A DNA stretch of 64,000 nt from Amorphochlora amoebiformis (taxonomy: Eukaryota > Cercozoa > Chlorarachniophyceae). The translations under genes and the position numbers were made by a program. The notes under the pieces are model-generated. The model made no database searches and was not told the origin of the DNA. It worked only from the letters and a program-made list of their open reading frames with translations. The stretch covers positions 62,001 through 126,000 of the forward strand of contig BAAHQB010000005.1 of the NCBI GenBank assembly GCA_054601695.1. The letters run 5' to 3'. Positions 1 through 64,000 of this stretch are shown here, piece after piece; position 1 is the first letter of the stretch, and the number at the start of each line of letters is the position of its first letter.

Positions 1-9
1 AAGTATATA

Positions 10-49
<40 letters not shown>

Positions 50-64
50 ATACACAAATAAACC

Positions 65-142
<78 letters not shown>

Positions 143-360
143 TGTATATTTATATTTACAAATTTATACATATTTAGACTTGTAAGGATATTATATATAT
201 ATATATATATATATATTATACATACATACAATGTATATTAATAATATAACATATTGATATATACACGCACGTAGAATGCATACATGTACATTCAAATCTG
301 TATTTGTATATATGCATACACATGATTTTAAAAATATACAATGCATCATATTTACGTACA

Positions 361-393
<33 letters not shown>

Positions 394-401
394 CTATATG
401 T

Positions 402-484
<83 letters not shown>

Positions 485-541
485 CATAATATTTGGTCGG
501 TATTATCTAGATGTTGTACAGTATAGTATATGGTGGTATAC

Positions 542-7501
<6,960 letters not shown>

Positions 7502-7966
7502 CTTTGCAGTGCTTAGTCCCGGTCCAAACGGTCCCACGCAGTAAGCTTTCTTGCGATCGAGGGGGGGAAATCAATGGCTATATCTCCGTAAGGCCGAAAA
7601 AAAACACAAGGAAAATCTCGGTGATTGGATTTTAATTAATTCTTTTGGGTGGGTTTGGGTAAAGCAACTTAAATTAGCTAGGATAGCTAGGGGCCTAGCC
7701 TACGCCTAGGGCCTAGCCGCCTAAGCCCCTGCTAGGGTTTGGAAATAGATAACTAATATTAATATGTGACATAATATTACTAGAGAAAATTCTAAGATAT
7801 CTCCAGTCTTATGATTCTTATATATCTCAATAATATTATGTTTTAAAACTAAAAAAGCGCCTCCGTCTATTTCAAACAGCTAACTCTACTCCGTCCCTCC
7901 CTCCTTCACCTCCTCCTTTCCACCTCCCCCATTCTCTCCCCTCTCCGTCCCACCTCCGCAAAACTT
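7502..7966. promoter_or_regulatory. Divergent promoter region between eEF2 and CC2D2A
   Basis: This 465-bp spacer lies between the inferred eEF2 ATG (minus) and the inferred CC2D2A ATG (plus). It lacks the long (AT)n tracts typical of the introns. At 7670-7740 there is a cluster of CTAG-containing, partly palindromic motifs (CTAGGGGCCTAGCCTACGCC and relatives), and a CT-rich stretch at 7885-7950 lies just upstream of the plus-strand ATG. No TATA box or known element is assigned. Its promoter role is inferred from position alone. Confidence 0.45.
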
Positions 7967-34616
<26,650 letters not shown>

Positions 34617-35180
34617 CATAGTAAAGTTAGCTAAAGGTTGACGAGAGGTCTAAAAAAACCAATTGTAAAGTATTCTCTCAAATAGTTATAGGTATGCACC
34701 TTCTGGACTATCAATCAGGATATCTCGCCGAAACTAGCGCAAGTTGCAAGTAGAGAATAACCAGACGATGTTATTTCAAACTCATTTACTAACATACTAG
34801 ACATGTTAACTTGAGATTAATCCTATGTTTCAGATTTTAGAGCTGTTCATCTTTAGATGTAGAGTCATAGATTCATCGTGAAGTGTAGTGAAATCATGAT
34901 TCATGATGTACGTATACTTGTAATAATTGGATCTAATGGATAGACTGGCCCTTAATTCTAGTAATTCTTGTAATTCACTGATTCACCTTGTTTCAATATT
35001 TCTGTAATCTCTAGAATCTAAAGCAGGGTCAGGAGAGTTTAATTTACACTGTCTAGATTCTAGAGATTCTAGTTATTCAACGATAATGAAGTTAAAGTTC
35101 TGTACATGTCCCGACTATTACTAAGTTAATTTAATTGTCAAGTTGGCGTACAGGGCGCTATATATCTAGTATATATATAC

Positions 35181-35238
<58 letters not shown>

Positions 35239-35254
35239 CTATAACTAACAATAG
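34617..35254. other. Convergent 3' intergenic region between CC2D2A and the unknown minus gene
   Basis: This interval lies between the CC2D2A stop and the stop of the minus-strand gene. Most of it (34617-35160) is ordinary AT-rich unique sequence with several short CTAGA-type inverted repeats. A single (AT)n tract occupies 35184-35236. I see no coding block. The 3' UTRs and polyadenylation sites of both genes should lie here, but no signal is convincing enough to place. Confidence 0.5.
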
Positions 35255-35384
35255 CTAGCCAAAGGAATCCGTGTTTTTTCTGGAGAAAAATCGCGATAAA
35301 ATCATATTAATTGACCGCCCTACCCCTGGTATCCAGTTGTGATAATATGCCTGGAAAACACATACATACACACATATATATACG

Positions 35385-35416
<32 letters not shown>

Positions 35417-35469
35417 GATACATATATATATATATATATATATATATCTATATATATATAAACACACAC

Positions 35470-35550
<81 letters not shown>

Positions 35551-35855
35551 TGCATATATATATTATATATATGCATATATTTTATATGTATGTATATTAC
35601 TAGATCTAGTTTAGATATTAAACAAAGTTCATGTATAATATAATAATAATATATCCATTATGTTAAACAAAGATTACGTAAAATATAATCATAATATGCG
35701 TATTATATTTAGACTCATATATACAGACATAAAAAATATTAAGAGAGAAATGTGTAAATATATACATATATATATATATATACATATTATATATATATAT
35801 ATATATATATAATATGTTATAATAATAGATCTATTTACACATACACACAAACACA

Positions 35856-35899
<44 letters not shown>

Positions 35900-36521
35900 C
35901 GTATAAATATGGAACATATGAAATGATGTCATGCCGATAAAATAATTCGCAAATATATGTATTTATGTATAAATATGGAACATATGAATGATGCGATGTA
36001 ATTTGCTTTACCTTTCGTTGCGCTAACATGCCGATAAAATAATTCGCAAATATACGTATATATGTATAAATATGGAAGATATGAATGATGCGATGTAATT
36101 TGGTTTACCTTTCGTTGCGCTAACATGCCGATAAAATAATTCGCAAATATATGTATTTATGTATAAATATGGAACATATGAATGATGCGATGTAATTTGG
36201 TTTACCTTTCGTTGCGCTAACATGCCGATAAAATAATTCGCAAATATATGTATTTATGTATAAATATGGAACATATGATTGATGTGATGTGATTTGGTTT
36301 ACCTTTCGTTGCGCTAACATACCGATAAAATAATTTGCAAATCGAGAGTACGGCTGACATAAACAATAATGTACACATACATAAACATATATATATATAT
36401 ATATATATATACGTGTGTGTGTATATATATATTTATTGTATAATACATATGTTCATTTTGTACATATCTATGAATACATTTACACGCACGCACAGAAGAT
36501 AGACAAGGAGAAGAAAGAGCG

Positions 36522-36556
<35 letters not shown>

Positions 36557-37471
36557 ACTAAATTGTTCTCCAGCCCCAACAAGGTAGCCTATACCCCTAT
36601 GTATCTCACCACCTAATCCCGAGCCTATATATACGCTAACCCAGCCCTATCGGGCTAGGCTGAGAGTTAGGGTTAGGGTTAGGGCTAGGGTTAGAGTTAA
36701 GGTTAGGGTTAGGGTTAGGGTTAGGGTTAGGGTTAGCGTGAGGGTTCGTGATATCGTTAGATTAGGGTTGGTAGGCTTATCTTTCTACCAGTGCCTCGCA
36801 CTCAGGATCAGGGTTAGGCTAGGCAAGTTTTTTCCGCATGACATCGCTTTCAACCCTACCTTAGGATCTTTGAGGAAGTGGGCTCTCGCCAGAAAGGACT
36901 TGATCACAGGTGAGAGCTCTCGACTTAGCCCTCTAAAACCCCCCACTCGAACCCGAAACGGCTTCGCGCCCAATCTGTACGCCGTCCAGACCTGGTGAAG
37001 GTTGGGAGTGAGGCTTATTGAGCTAGGGTTAAGGTTCTTCGGTTTTTGGGTATTGGTTAGTATCAGGGTTTGGACTGTTATGCATATAATATGTGGTTTT
37101 GCATGTTTGGAAGACGTATGTGGATGTGCATATTAACATATCTATATCTATATATATATATATATATATATTCATATATATATATATAAATATATAAAGT
37201 GTTTATATATGTGTATCTATGTGTATAGGTATTGTATATCATGTACATTTTGTATGTACATATGTAAATATATATATATATATGTATGAATATACGTATA
37301 TATATATATATATATAAATATATGTGTGTAAATATATATGTGTATGCATATATATATATATATATATATATATGTTTGTTTAACAATAGTACATGCTTAT
37401 ATATCCATATATATATACACATATACATATATACACACATATATAATACGTATTTGCATATATACATAATG

Positions 37472-37517
<46 letters not shown>

Positions 37518-37566
37518 ATAAATACATGAATACATATTTATATTCATGTGAGTATGTATGTACATA

Positions 37567-37597
<31 letters not shown>

Positions 37598-37649
37598 TAT
37601 ATATATGTGTGTTTACATATACATATATATACATACATATACACTTATG

Positions 37650-37699
<50 letters not shown>

Positions 37700-37761
37700 C
37701 ATAAGTTAAATATACATATATATATATAATATTTACATAAGTTAAATATATATATATATAT

Positions 37762-37828
<67 letters not shown>

Positions 37829-38277
37829 TACATATATATATATATATATAATATATATATGTGTGTGTATACATATATATGTATATTTAAATATAAATGT
37901 ATGTAAGAATATAATTTATATATAGTATTGATCCGCATGTATTGCATATATGATGACCTCAGGCTACATGTAAGTATATAATTATATATAGTATTGATCC
38001 ACATGTATTGCATATATGATGACCTCAGGCTACATTTAAGAATATAATTATATATAGTATTTATTCGCATGTATTGCATATATGATGACCTCAAGCTACA
38101 TGAAAGAATATAATTATATGTAGTATTGATCCGCATGTATTGCATATATGATGACCTCAGGCTATATGTAAGAATATAATTATATGTAGTATTGATCCGC
38201 ATGTATTGCATATATGATGACCTCAGGCTGAGTGTACGCTCTTTTTTTGTCCAGGGAGTACATATAACAATAAGGCC
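35255..38277 (-). CDS. Unrecognised gene, C-terminal exons
   Basis: Four candidate exons on the minus strand: 38277-38222 ([15 protein letters not shown]), about 36915-36860 ([19 protein letters not shown]), 36353-36303 ([17 protein letters not shown]) and 35350-35255 ([19 protein letters not shown], ending in TAG). The last three join in continuous phase. All have AG acceptors and GT donors. Two are followed by tandem copies of their own donor junction, which supports them as real exons, since the same pattern marks secure exons elsewhere. The C-terminus is basic and aromatic with no clear membrane span. I do not recognise a family. The 5' part lies upstream, perhaps reaching 40.8 kb. An exon between 38222 and 36915 is needed to repair the phase. 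Confidence 0.55.
35930..36353 (-). repeat. 97-bp donor-junction array after an exon of the unknown minus gene
   Basis: Three full copies and one truncated copy of a 97-bp unit lie downstream (in transcript sense) of exon 36353-36303. Each full copy repeats AATTATTTTATCGGCATGTT, then AGCGCAACGAAAG and GTAAA, which is the 3' half of the exon plus its donor. Confidence 0.88.
36660..36740 (-). repeat. Telomere-like array in the unknown minus gene
   Basis: About twelve TTAGGG-type units lie on the plus strand, so CCCTAA is the sense strand of the minus gene. They sit between its exons at 36860 and 36353, about 300 bp from the nearest recognised acceptor. Confidence 0.85.
37916..38228 (-). repeat. 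64-bp donor-junction array after an exon of the unknown minus gene
   Basis: Four copies of a 64-bp unit follow the exon 38277-38222. Each carries TAGCCTGAG then GTCATCATATATGC, copying the exon end CAGCCTGAG and its donor. Confidence 0.88.
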
Positions 38278-40727
<2,450 letters not shown>

Positions 40728-40737
<10 letters not shown>

Positions 40738-40810
40738 AGGATGATCAAACTCCGGACTCGGTGGGACCTTCCACACCGCCCTAGACACATGGTAGGGACC
40801 TGCGATTGAC
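40728..40810 (-). CDS. Candidate exon of unknown minus-strand gene
   Basis: This open block is bounded by an acceptor (TTTTACAG) and a donor (GCAG followed by GTGGGC). In the frame entered with one carry-over base it reads SIAGPYHVSRAVWKVPPSPE and continues to NLAG. It lies just downstream of the ORF at 40842-41210 but is not in phase with a simple splice from it. It could be an exon of that ORF's gene, of the gene ending at 35255, or chance. Confidence 0.25.
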
Positions 40811-40841
40811 CTGTAAAACCATGAGGTGCGCGTTATACGAC

Positions 40842-41210
40842 TCAAGAGTTTACCATGAGAGCGCGTATTCTGTCCGCGGAAATATACAAGAGATTTGACA
40901 TCATGGTGGCGGTTGCGGTGTTAAACCTCGGAGGCAGATCAAAGTACGTCGGAGTGAGCTCTTCGATAAAGCTCCCAACCGGGCGCGTGTAAACAGTGAA
41001 GATCTTTTCGTTCATCAGGAACTGAAAGTAGTCGTCCGTCTTCCTCACGGGAGAGAATCTCGAAATGTACTGCAAAAGTGCGCGAAGGGATTCTGGATCT
41101 GCTTCGACACGAAAGACCTGGCGAGTCGCACATCGAGCGAAGGTCCGTGGTGTCACGACGTATGTCTTCTTGCCTACGATACAGATCAGCCTCCGAGCTT
41201 CTGGTCTCAT
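40842..41210 (-). CDS. Unrecognised 122-residue protein
   Basis: A continuous ORF starts at an ATG at 41210-41208 and ends in TAA. The frame stays open upstream to about 41270 without another ATG. Composition is protein-like: YVVTPRTFARCATRQVFRVE, then SLRALLQYISRF, DDYFQFLMNEKIFTVY and SNLLYISADRIRALMV. It is slightly basic, with no signal peptide or membrane helix. I recognise no domain. A longer overlapping ORF in another frame (40939-41397) is rich in R and S and looks like a shadow. The gene is head to head with MYB3R, with 234 bp between the start codons. The final ATG-GTAAAC could be a splice donor, in which case this is only a first exon. Confidence 0.45.
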   Translation of the reverse strand: MRPEARRLICIVGKKTYVVTPRTFARCATRQVFRVEADPESLRALLQYISRFSPVRKTDDYFQFLMNEKIFTVYTRPVGSFIEELTPTYFDLPPRFNTATATMMSNLLYISADRIRALMVNS

Positions 41211-41444
41211 ACGGATGCGGGCGAACGGGTCCAACAAGGCTCCATGACCCGATTGGGTTTGCGGTCATCCGGTAGTGCCCGGGAATTGCCGGAATTCGAA
41301 CTTTGGATGTTTTCGCCCAAAATCTCAAATTTGTCGCGCAACGGCCCAAAGACGCTGCTCGCCTGTCGCACCCGCTCGCCCGCCACCCGGGTTTCAAACC
41401 TAGATCGAGAGCTCTTCGATTGAGGGGGCGTGAAAATTCGATCG
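41211..41444. promoter_or_regulatory. Short divergent promoter with an AACGG core upstream of MYB3R
   Basis: This 234-bp GC-rich spacer separates two divergent start codons. It contains GCGCAACGGCCCA, with the AACGG core at 41340-41344. That core is the heart of the mitosis-specific activator (MSA) element bound by three-repeat MYB proteins, although the flanks match only partly. Autoregulation of MYB3R is therefore possible but is inference. No TATA box is seen. Confidence 0.4.
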
Positions 41445-42747
41445 ATGAGTAAATCTCAATCGGTCCCGAAGAAAAAACCGAAGAAATTACGGGGCCGCTG
41501 GACGCCGGAAGAGGTGACGCTACCGGAAAGACGGCCCAGAGAAAATATTTTAACGAATATATACCTTGATATGGCTCAGGACGCTCGACTTCGAAGGGCA
41601 GTCGAACTATTTGATGGTAAGAACTGGAAGCAAATCGCCGAGGCCGGTTTCCAGAGTCGCAAGACCGACGTTCAGTGTCTCCACCGTTGGCAAAAAGTGC
41701 TTCGGCCAGGCCTTGTCAAGGGGCCATGGACCACAGAGGCAAGCTTCGTACATGACTTATCCTTGTCAAATATCAATGTAAATCACCAAAAAGTTATCTT
41801 TGACTAATTCTTCCTATCAGGAGGATATGCTGGTGATAGCTATGGTGCAGAAATACGGAGTCAAAAAGTGGTCATTGATCGCTCAGCACGTTGGCGGGCG
41901 TCTAGGCAAGCAGTGCCGCGAGAGGTGACATCCAACACCTAAATTTCGACCCTGAAATACTGGTTCGAAGCGTTGTTGGCTATGTGTTTACGGTACATCT
42001 TTTTCAGGTGGTACAATCATCTGAATCCGGATATCTGCAAGAAGGCGTGGACGGAAGCGGAGGACGACGTCATCATCCAGGCACACTCAGAACTGGGGAA
42101 TAAATGGGCTGAGATCGCCAAGAGGCTTCCTGGAAGGTATATGCGTTTGAACCGGGAGTAATGTGGTTGATACAAACCAACATGTATGTTCTCATGTATT
42201 CGACATATCCTTTCACTCATAGGACGGACAATGCAATCAAGAATCGCTGGAACTCGACCCTCAAGAGGATCCTTAGCAAGCAGGGGGAGAAGGGCCCGAA
42301 GGCCAAGCTTTCATACCGCAAGGGCAAGCAGCGCCACACATCACGTGGCAAGAGCCGCAAGATCGTTCGGAAGCTCAACTTCAACGGCTCCAGCTCTCAG
42401 GACGCGGTTTGTTTCCTTGTCTTTCGGTCTCTCGCAAAATAGCGTTCTTATATTCAAATTTCTCCAGGGAAGGCGAAACTCGGCGGGAGAGATCTTGACA
42501 TCACTCAAAGACGAGAGGTAATTCAATCAAATCATATTCTGTTTGTCACCAACTGAATGGTTTGTGTCCAATAACTCAGCTACTACGCAAAGCGTGCCCG
42601 TACTTTGTTCAAAGTCACCCCGCCCCGCCCGACGATTCTCCGAAAGCGAAAACGGTAGGAACACAACACTACTGTCCAGCCGGAAGGCCCGGGTGGCGGT
42701 CATAGCTGGGCAAGTGCGAGCTATGACACACACGCACACACACAACT

Positions 42748-42800
<53 letters not shown>

Positions 42801-42916
42801 GTGTGTGTGTGTGTGAATACAAATACGTTTGTATATACGTGTGTGTGTATAAATGTATATTTACATATACTAAAAAAAATTGGATATGTAAAAATATATA
42901 TATACACACACACTAC

Positions 42917-42949
<33 letters not shown>

Positions 42950-43300
42950 GAAAGATGTGTATGGGTGTGAGTTCATCATCTGATTTCATGCTTTCAGACC
43001 ACTAGAAAATACTCCTCGGAAACGGTCTAAGTTAATTGCGTTCGCCCTCAACGGCTCGGCAACAGCGGATGGCAAGATTCCCGTTGTGACTGCTATTGAG
43101 GTGAATGTTTTAACACATCTATATTCTTTTGGGGAACAACTGTAATGCATGAACATTGTAGACGTGTATTCACCATGGATTCCTCGCTTTCCTCATGGTT
43201 GCTAATCATTGTTATCCTAACATATTTCACTCTCTTCTATTTCCAGCGGCCTGCATCGTATACGGATGGAGTACTCAAGCCTCAAATGTGCTCAATCTAA
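41445..43300 (+). CDS. MYB3R: Three-repeat MYB transcription factor (MYB3R type), complete
   Basis: This is a nuclear DNA-binding factor of the c-MYB/MYB3R class, which in plants and animals controls G2/M and other cell-cycle genes. Nine exons: 41445-41513, 41580-41738, 41821-41924, 42008-42136, 42223-42406, 42468-42517, 42580-42654, 42998-43100 and 43247-43300 (TAA). Phase is continuous throughout. All three repeats are visible. R1 runs from GRWTPEE through NWKQIAE to CLHRWQKVL. R2 runs from KGPWTTEEDMLV through KWSLIAQHV to KQCRERWYNHL. R3 runs from KAWTEAEDDVII through KWAEIAKRLPGR to NAIKNRWNSTL. The helix-3 residues expected for AACNG recognition are present. The C-terminal half is basic and Ser-rich, with no clear activation domain. 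Introns are short (61-146 nt) except intron 7 (343 nt, with an AT tract). Intron 2 begins with GC. Intron 1 is 66 nt and lacks an in-frame stop, so retention would insert 22 residues in R1. Confidence 0.97.
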
Positions 43301-44370
43301 ATCTTGACAATTAATAAGTCCATGATTCTGATTCCAATTCTTTTAACCTGTAGCAGAACCCCGAAGAAATCTCGCCAAGATGTCTCGATTCCGATCTCGT
43401 AATCTATTATCTCTGATACATATCAATCCACATTTTCATCCCTGCTTGCCACCACCGCATCTCCATGATAAAATGTCATATAAAACCCTGTCTGTCAAAC
43501 TTACAGAACCTCCCCGTACTATAAATTCTTAGTTCTGCTAGCAAGTTGGAGATGACTGGGAGTGAAAGTCTTTTAGCCAAGGCTGAAGCATTCTTACGGC
43601 GTGTGGCGCTCGGGACTCAGAGCAGTGGAGAGCGCGGATGACCTGTGAATGCCGAAGTAGTTTCTGGGAATACATATAAGACGTGTTCGATAATACCATA
43701 GCTATTAATAGTCTCCGTGTCATCTAGGTCCGCATTAGTTCGAGTGAATGATTTATGTTAAATATTTTATATATAATCAATGATGTAATTAAACTTGTAC
43801 GCACACTCGTGAATCCGAAGTTGATGTTACACTAGATCTATGTGTGGGTAAATTCTAGATCTACAAATGTCTTTAGACTCCCTACTAATCAGATCTCTCG
43901 GATGTAGCTCTAGGTATGTAGTACTAGTATAGGTATGCTAGGTATGTGTGAAATATATATCCAGATACATACTAGATACATAATCTAGATAATCTAGATT
44001 ATGATCTAGATGATCTAGATATTTTTAAATGATACAACCATTCTACCATACTCCACAGTAGATAGAACTAGAGAATTTGTAATATACATATATATATATA
44101 TATATAATCTAGATAATATTATATGATAAATTCATATAATTCTAGAATTGTAGTATTATTAAATACGAATCTCTAGATCTAGAGATGTCTGTTACATTCA
44201 ATGAATCGGACAAAAATCCAGTAAATCTAGTAAATAGATATTTCCAGATTTGCTCGATATCATCTCTCAAATTATCAGAAGTCAAAATTACTTTTTCTAT
44301 TTTTTACAGAATTGAGGGCCTGTGAATAAATTCGGATTTATCATGCTTGCGCTAGTGCGGTCTACGACCA
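43301..44370. other. Convergent 3' region between MYB3R and the LOG-like gene
   Basis: This is mostly unique AT-rich sequence without long microsatellites. From 43840 to 44200 it is dense in TCTAGA/CTAGAT motifs forming overlapping inverted repeats, for example near 43985-44020. A 61-codon minus-strand ORF at 43538-43723 has no supporting features. I see no confident gene. It should hold both 3' UTRs. Confidence 0.5.
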
Positions 44371-49100
<4,730 letters not shown>

Positions 49101-49101
<1 letters not shown>

Positions 49102-49162
49102 CTAGGGTTAGGGTTAGAGTTAGGGTTAGGGTTAGGGTTAGGGTTAGGGTTAGGGTTAGAGT
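49101..49162 (-). repeat. Telomere-like repeat forming a LOG-gene 3' splice site
   Basis: About ten TTAGGG-type units on the plus strand give sense CCCTAA units ending in CCCTAG, which is itself the acceptor of exon 49101-49060. Confidence 0.88.
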
Positions 49163-49351
49163 TAGAATATCGTGTTGTAAACCTTAGGGGTTGATGATTT
49201 AGCTTCGGATTTTTGTTGGTTTTTTTTCGAGTTGAGGAGTCTAGGGTTAGGTTGGGGTTAGGATTTGTGTAGGAGATTGTTGTTTTGTGGGTGTTTCTAA
49301 TAGGTAGGGACTACACTATGTGTTTGTTATATGTATTATGTATGTATATAT

Positions 49352-49385
<34 letters not shown>

Positions 49386-49506
49386 ACATATGTATTTTAT
49401 ATATACATGTGTGTGTGTGTTTGTATATAAAAGATAACGTATATGTAAATGTATATACATATACATATATATATATATATATATATAATATTATATTATA
49501 TTATAT

Positions 49507-49545
<39 letters not shown>

Positions 49546-49624
49546 TACAGAAACCAGTTCTGTAGACTGTTTCTAATGTGCACGGGCAACATCATGTGTT
49601 GATTATTTAAATATAAATATAATA

Positions 49625-49686
<62 letters not shown>

Positions 49687-49748
49687 TACATATAAATGTA
49701 TTATACACCCAAGCACACGTTAAGCCTAGGATTAGAGTTAAGATATAC

Positions 49749-52470
<2,722 letters not shown>

Positions 52471-53775
52471 CTAAGGTGTACATTCTGCTTTGTGAAGACA
52501 TACTGTGTTCGATGGGATAATAACCGTTCACTGATTTTCTGCCATTTGTTTAAAAAAAAATGCATCGCATACGCAGATGAGTGTTAACGGTCTATATCGG
52601 TGACAGCATGAAAACTGAAGATGAGAGACATGTTTTATTTACTCGGTGTGCAAAAGGAAGACACACATATGACAATATACGAGCACACACGCTGATTTCG
52701 GCTAAAAAGAGCACATATACTCTTCATGTACACGTCTACGGATCCCGGAAGTTTCTAAGGACGCCAAGAATATCGCGTCTTTCGGGCGTTCTCACCGTTT
52801 GCACGCTCCGGTGTGGATTTTCAACTGTCTCTGAACCTTCTTCACGTCCTGGAAGTTCTACATACGGGAAGGAATTTGTTAGAATGAGTCCAAGACTCCG
52901 GAAGGGCGGTATCAAGAGGCTTAGGCGACAGATCAACCATGGCAGTTTGGCGCGTTCGTCAGGATATCTTAACATCACTATACATCATATCTTACTAGGG
53001 ATATATCATATATTTTCTTCTTTAATATGTACGATATTATTAGTCTTATGATATTATATCTATCCATATATCACAGGAGCTTTTTGATAAGATAATATAT
53101 CAGGTCCTCTCCTGGAAAAATGGCGAATGATGGCTCAAACAAGCTGATAAATTTGCGAAATTAGACGAATAATCTAGTGGCCAAAGGTTCGGTTCAATCG
53201 GTACTCATCCTAAACCACTATCTGAACCTCTTCGTCTTTGAGTATCCTCAATATCCCTTCAAATTAGCCCAGATTTTGATAAGAAGGACCGTACACGATG
53301 CATTGAAAAATATTTTACCCTCCTCTCCCAAAACCCCACCCCCCTCCCTCTAGACTTACCTCTGTTAGTCTAACAATATTCTACGATGTATCCTTAGCTA
53401 CCAAGGATTGGAGTTCACATAGATATCCGAAATATGTTCCGGATGTGCATGATTTGAACTCACACCTACCCTTTCTTCTAGACCAACCATCTAACCATCT
53501 AAGACTCCCTCCACCTCTAAAAAGAGTATCCCTTCATGCCGAAATATTAAATTTATGAAAATTTTATGCCCCCCTAACGTGATTTATGCGCACTTGTGTG
53601 CCATGATGCCAGATTTTGAGTATCAGTTTGATCTGCACCTTTCATTCCCTCGCTGTCAGAAAGTCGTTGTTGCACCCTCTAATACTTCCATTTTCACATA
53701 GCCCTCTAAAAATGTATAATTCTCCCACAACGCTCTAATATGTGTGATCCCTAGCATGAACTGTCGTTCCTCCAA

Positions 53776-53827
<52 letters not shown>

Positions 53828-53855
53828 TATATATAATATATATATTATACAATAT

Positions 53856-53905
<50 letters not shown>

Positions 53906-53936
53906 TGTATGTATACATGTTGTACATAATATACAG
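52471..53936. other. Divergent region between TBCA and BRAP2
   Basis: This is mainly unique sequence. (AT)n tracts appear only at the right end, from about 53780 to 53910. It should contain the first exon and promoter of TBCA on the minus strand and the 5' end of BRAP2 on the plus strand. A plus-strand ORF from an ATG at 52608 to 53051 (about 147 codons; basic middle part RMSPRLRKGGIKRLRRQI) has no supporting splice or family evidence. 53330-53350 is C-rich. Nothing else is assigned. Confidence 0.4.
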
Positions 53937-63811
<9,875 letters not shown>

Positions 63812-64000
63812 GTGAGAGGGAGCGAGGAGAGGAAGAGAGCGGAGAAACGGGAAGGAGAGAGAGAGAGAAAGTAGGAAAGAGAGAGAAAGCAAGAAAGAGG
63901 AAAAAGCAAGAAAGAGAGTGAAAGCAAGAAAGAGAGAAAGCAAGAAAGAGAGAGAAAGCAAGAAAGAGAGAGAAAGCAAGAAAGAGAGAGAAAGCAAGAA

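Noticed and set aside
36738-36998. Plus-strand 86-codon ORF over 36785-36998
   Set aside because: The minus frame there has a clean donor and chains in phase with the next minus-strand exons. The telomere-like repeat orientation also suggests minus transcription.
52874-52935. Histone H4-like KGGIKRLRR segment in the plus-strand ORF
   Set aside because: Only a short basic stretch resembles H4. The flanking residues do not match and no other H4 block is present.

Overview
This is nuclear DNA of a ciliated or flagellated eukaryote, probably a protist. The species cannot be named from the sequence. Genes are broken into many short exons (mostly 20-110 nt) with mostly GT-AG introns. Most introns are filled with long (AT)n tracts, telomere-like CCCTAA/TTAGGG runs, CT/GA tracts and minisatellites. 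A homologue of the ciliary transition-zone protein CC2D2A implies that the lineage builds a cilium. Exons were called by hand: I looked for conserved protein blocks flanked by splice sites and checked that the reading phase carries over. Alignments to families are from general knowledge, not from a search.

Layout. (1) 542-7501, minus: N-terminal 18 exons of elongation factor eEF2, running off the left edge. (2) 7967-34616, plus: a CC2D2A homologue of about 51 recognisable exons, head to head with eEF2 over a 465-bp spacer. It ends with a C2 domain, a degenerate transglutaminase-like domain and a conserved C-terminus. (3) 35255-38277, minus: last exons of an unrecognised gene, tail to tail with CC2D2A. 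(4) 40842-41210, minus: unrecognised 122-codon ORF, head to head with (5) 41445-43300, plus: a complete nine-exon three-repeat MYB factor (MYB3R type). (6) 44371-49101, minus: a nearly complete LOG/lysine-decarboxylase-like Rossmann protein. (7) about 49749-52470, minus: tubulin-binding cofactor A. (8) 53937-63811 and beyond, plus: BRAP/BRAP2-type RING and UBP-finger E3 ligase, cut by the right edge. The genes are housekeeping, ciliary/tubulin, cell-cycle and signalling genes with no shared pathway.

The most striking result is architectural. At about a dozen exon-intron borders in several genes, the splice junction itself has been copied in tandem into the intron. Donor junctions are repeated downstream of exons, acceptor junctions upstream of exons, and in CC2D2A one entire 34-nt exon with both splice sites occurs nine times. 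In addition, telomere-like repeats sit mostly with CCCTAA on the coding strand, often just before a 3' splice site. There they supply CTAAC branch-point-like motifs and pyrimidines.
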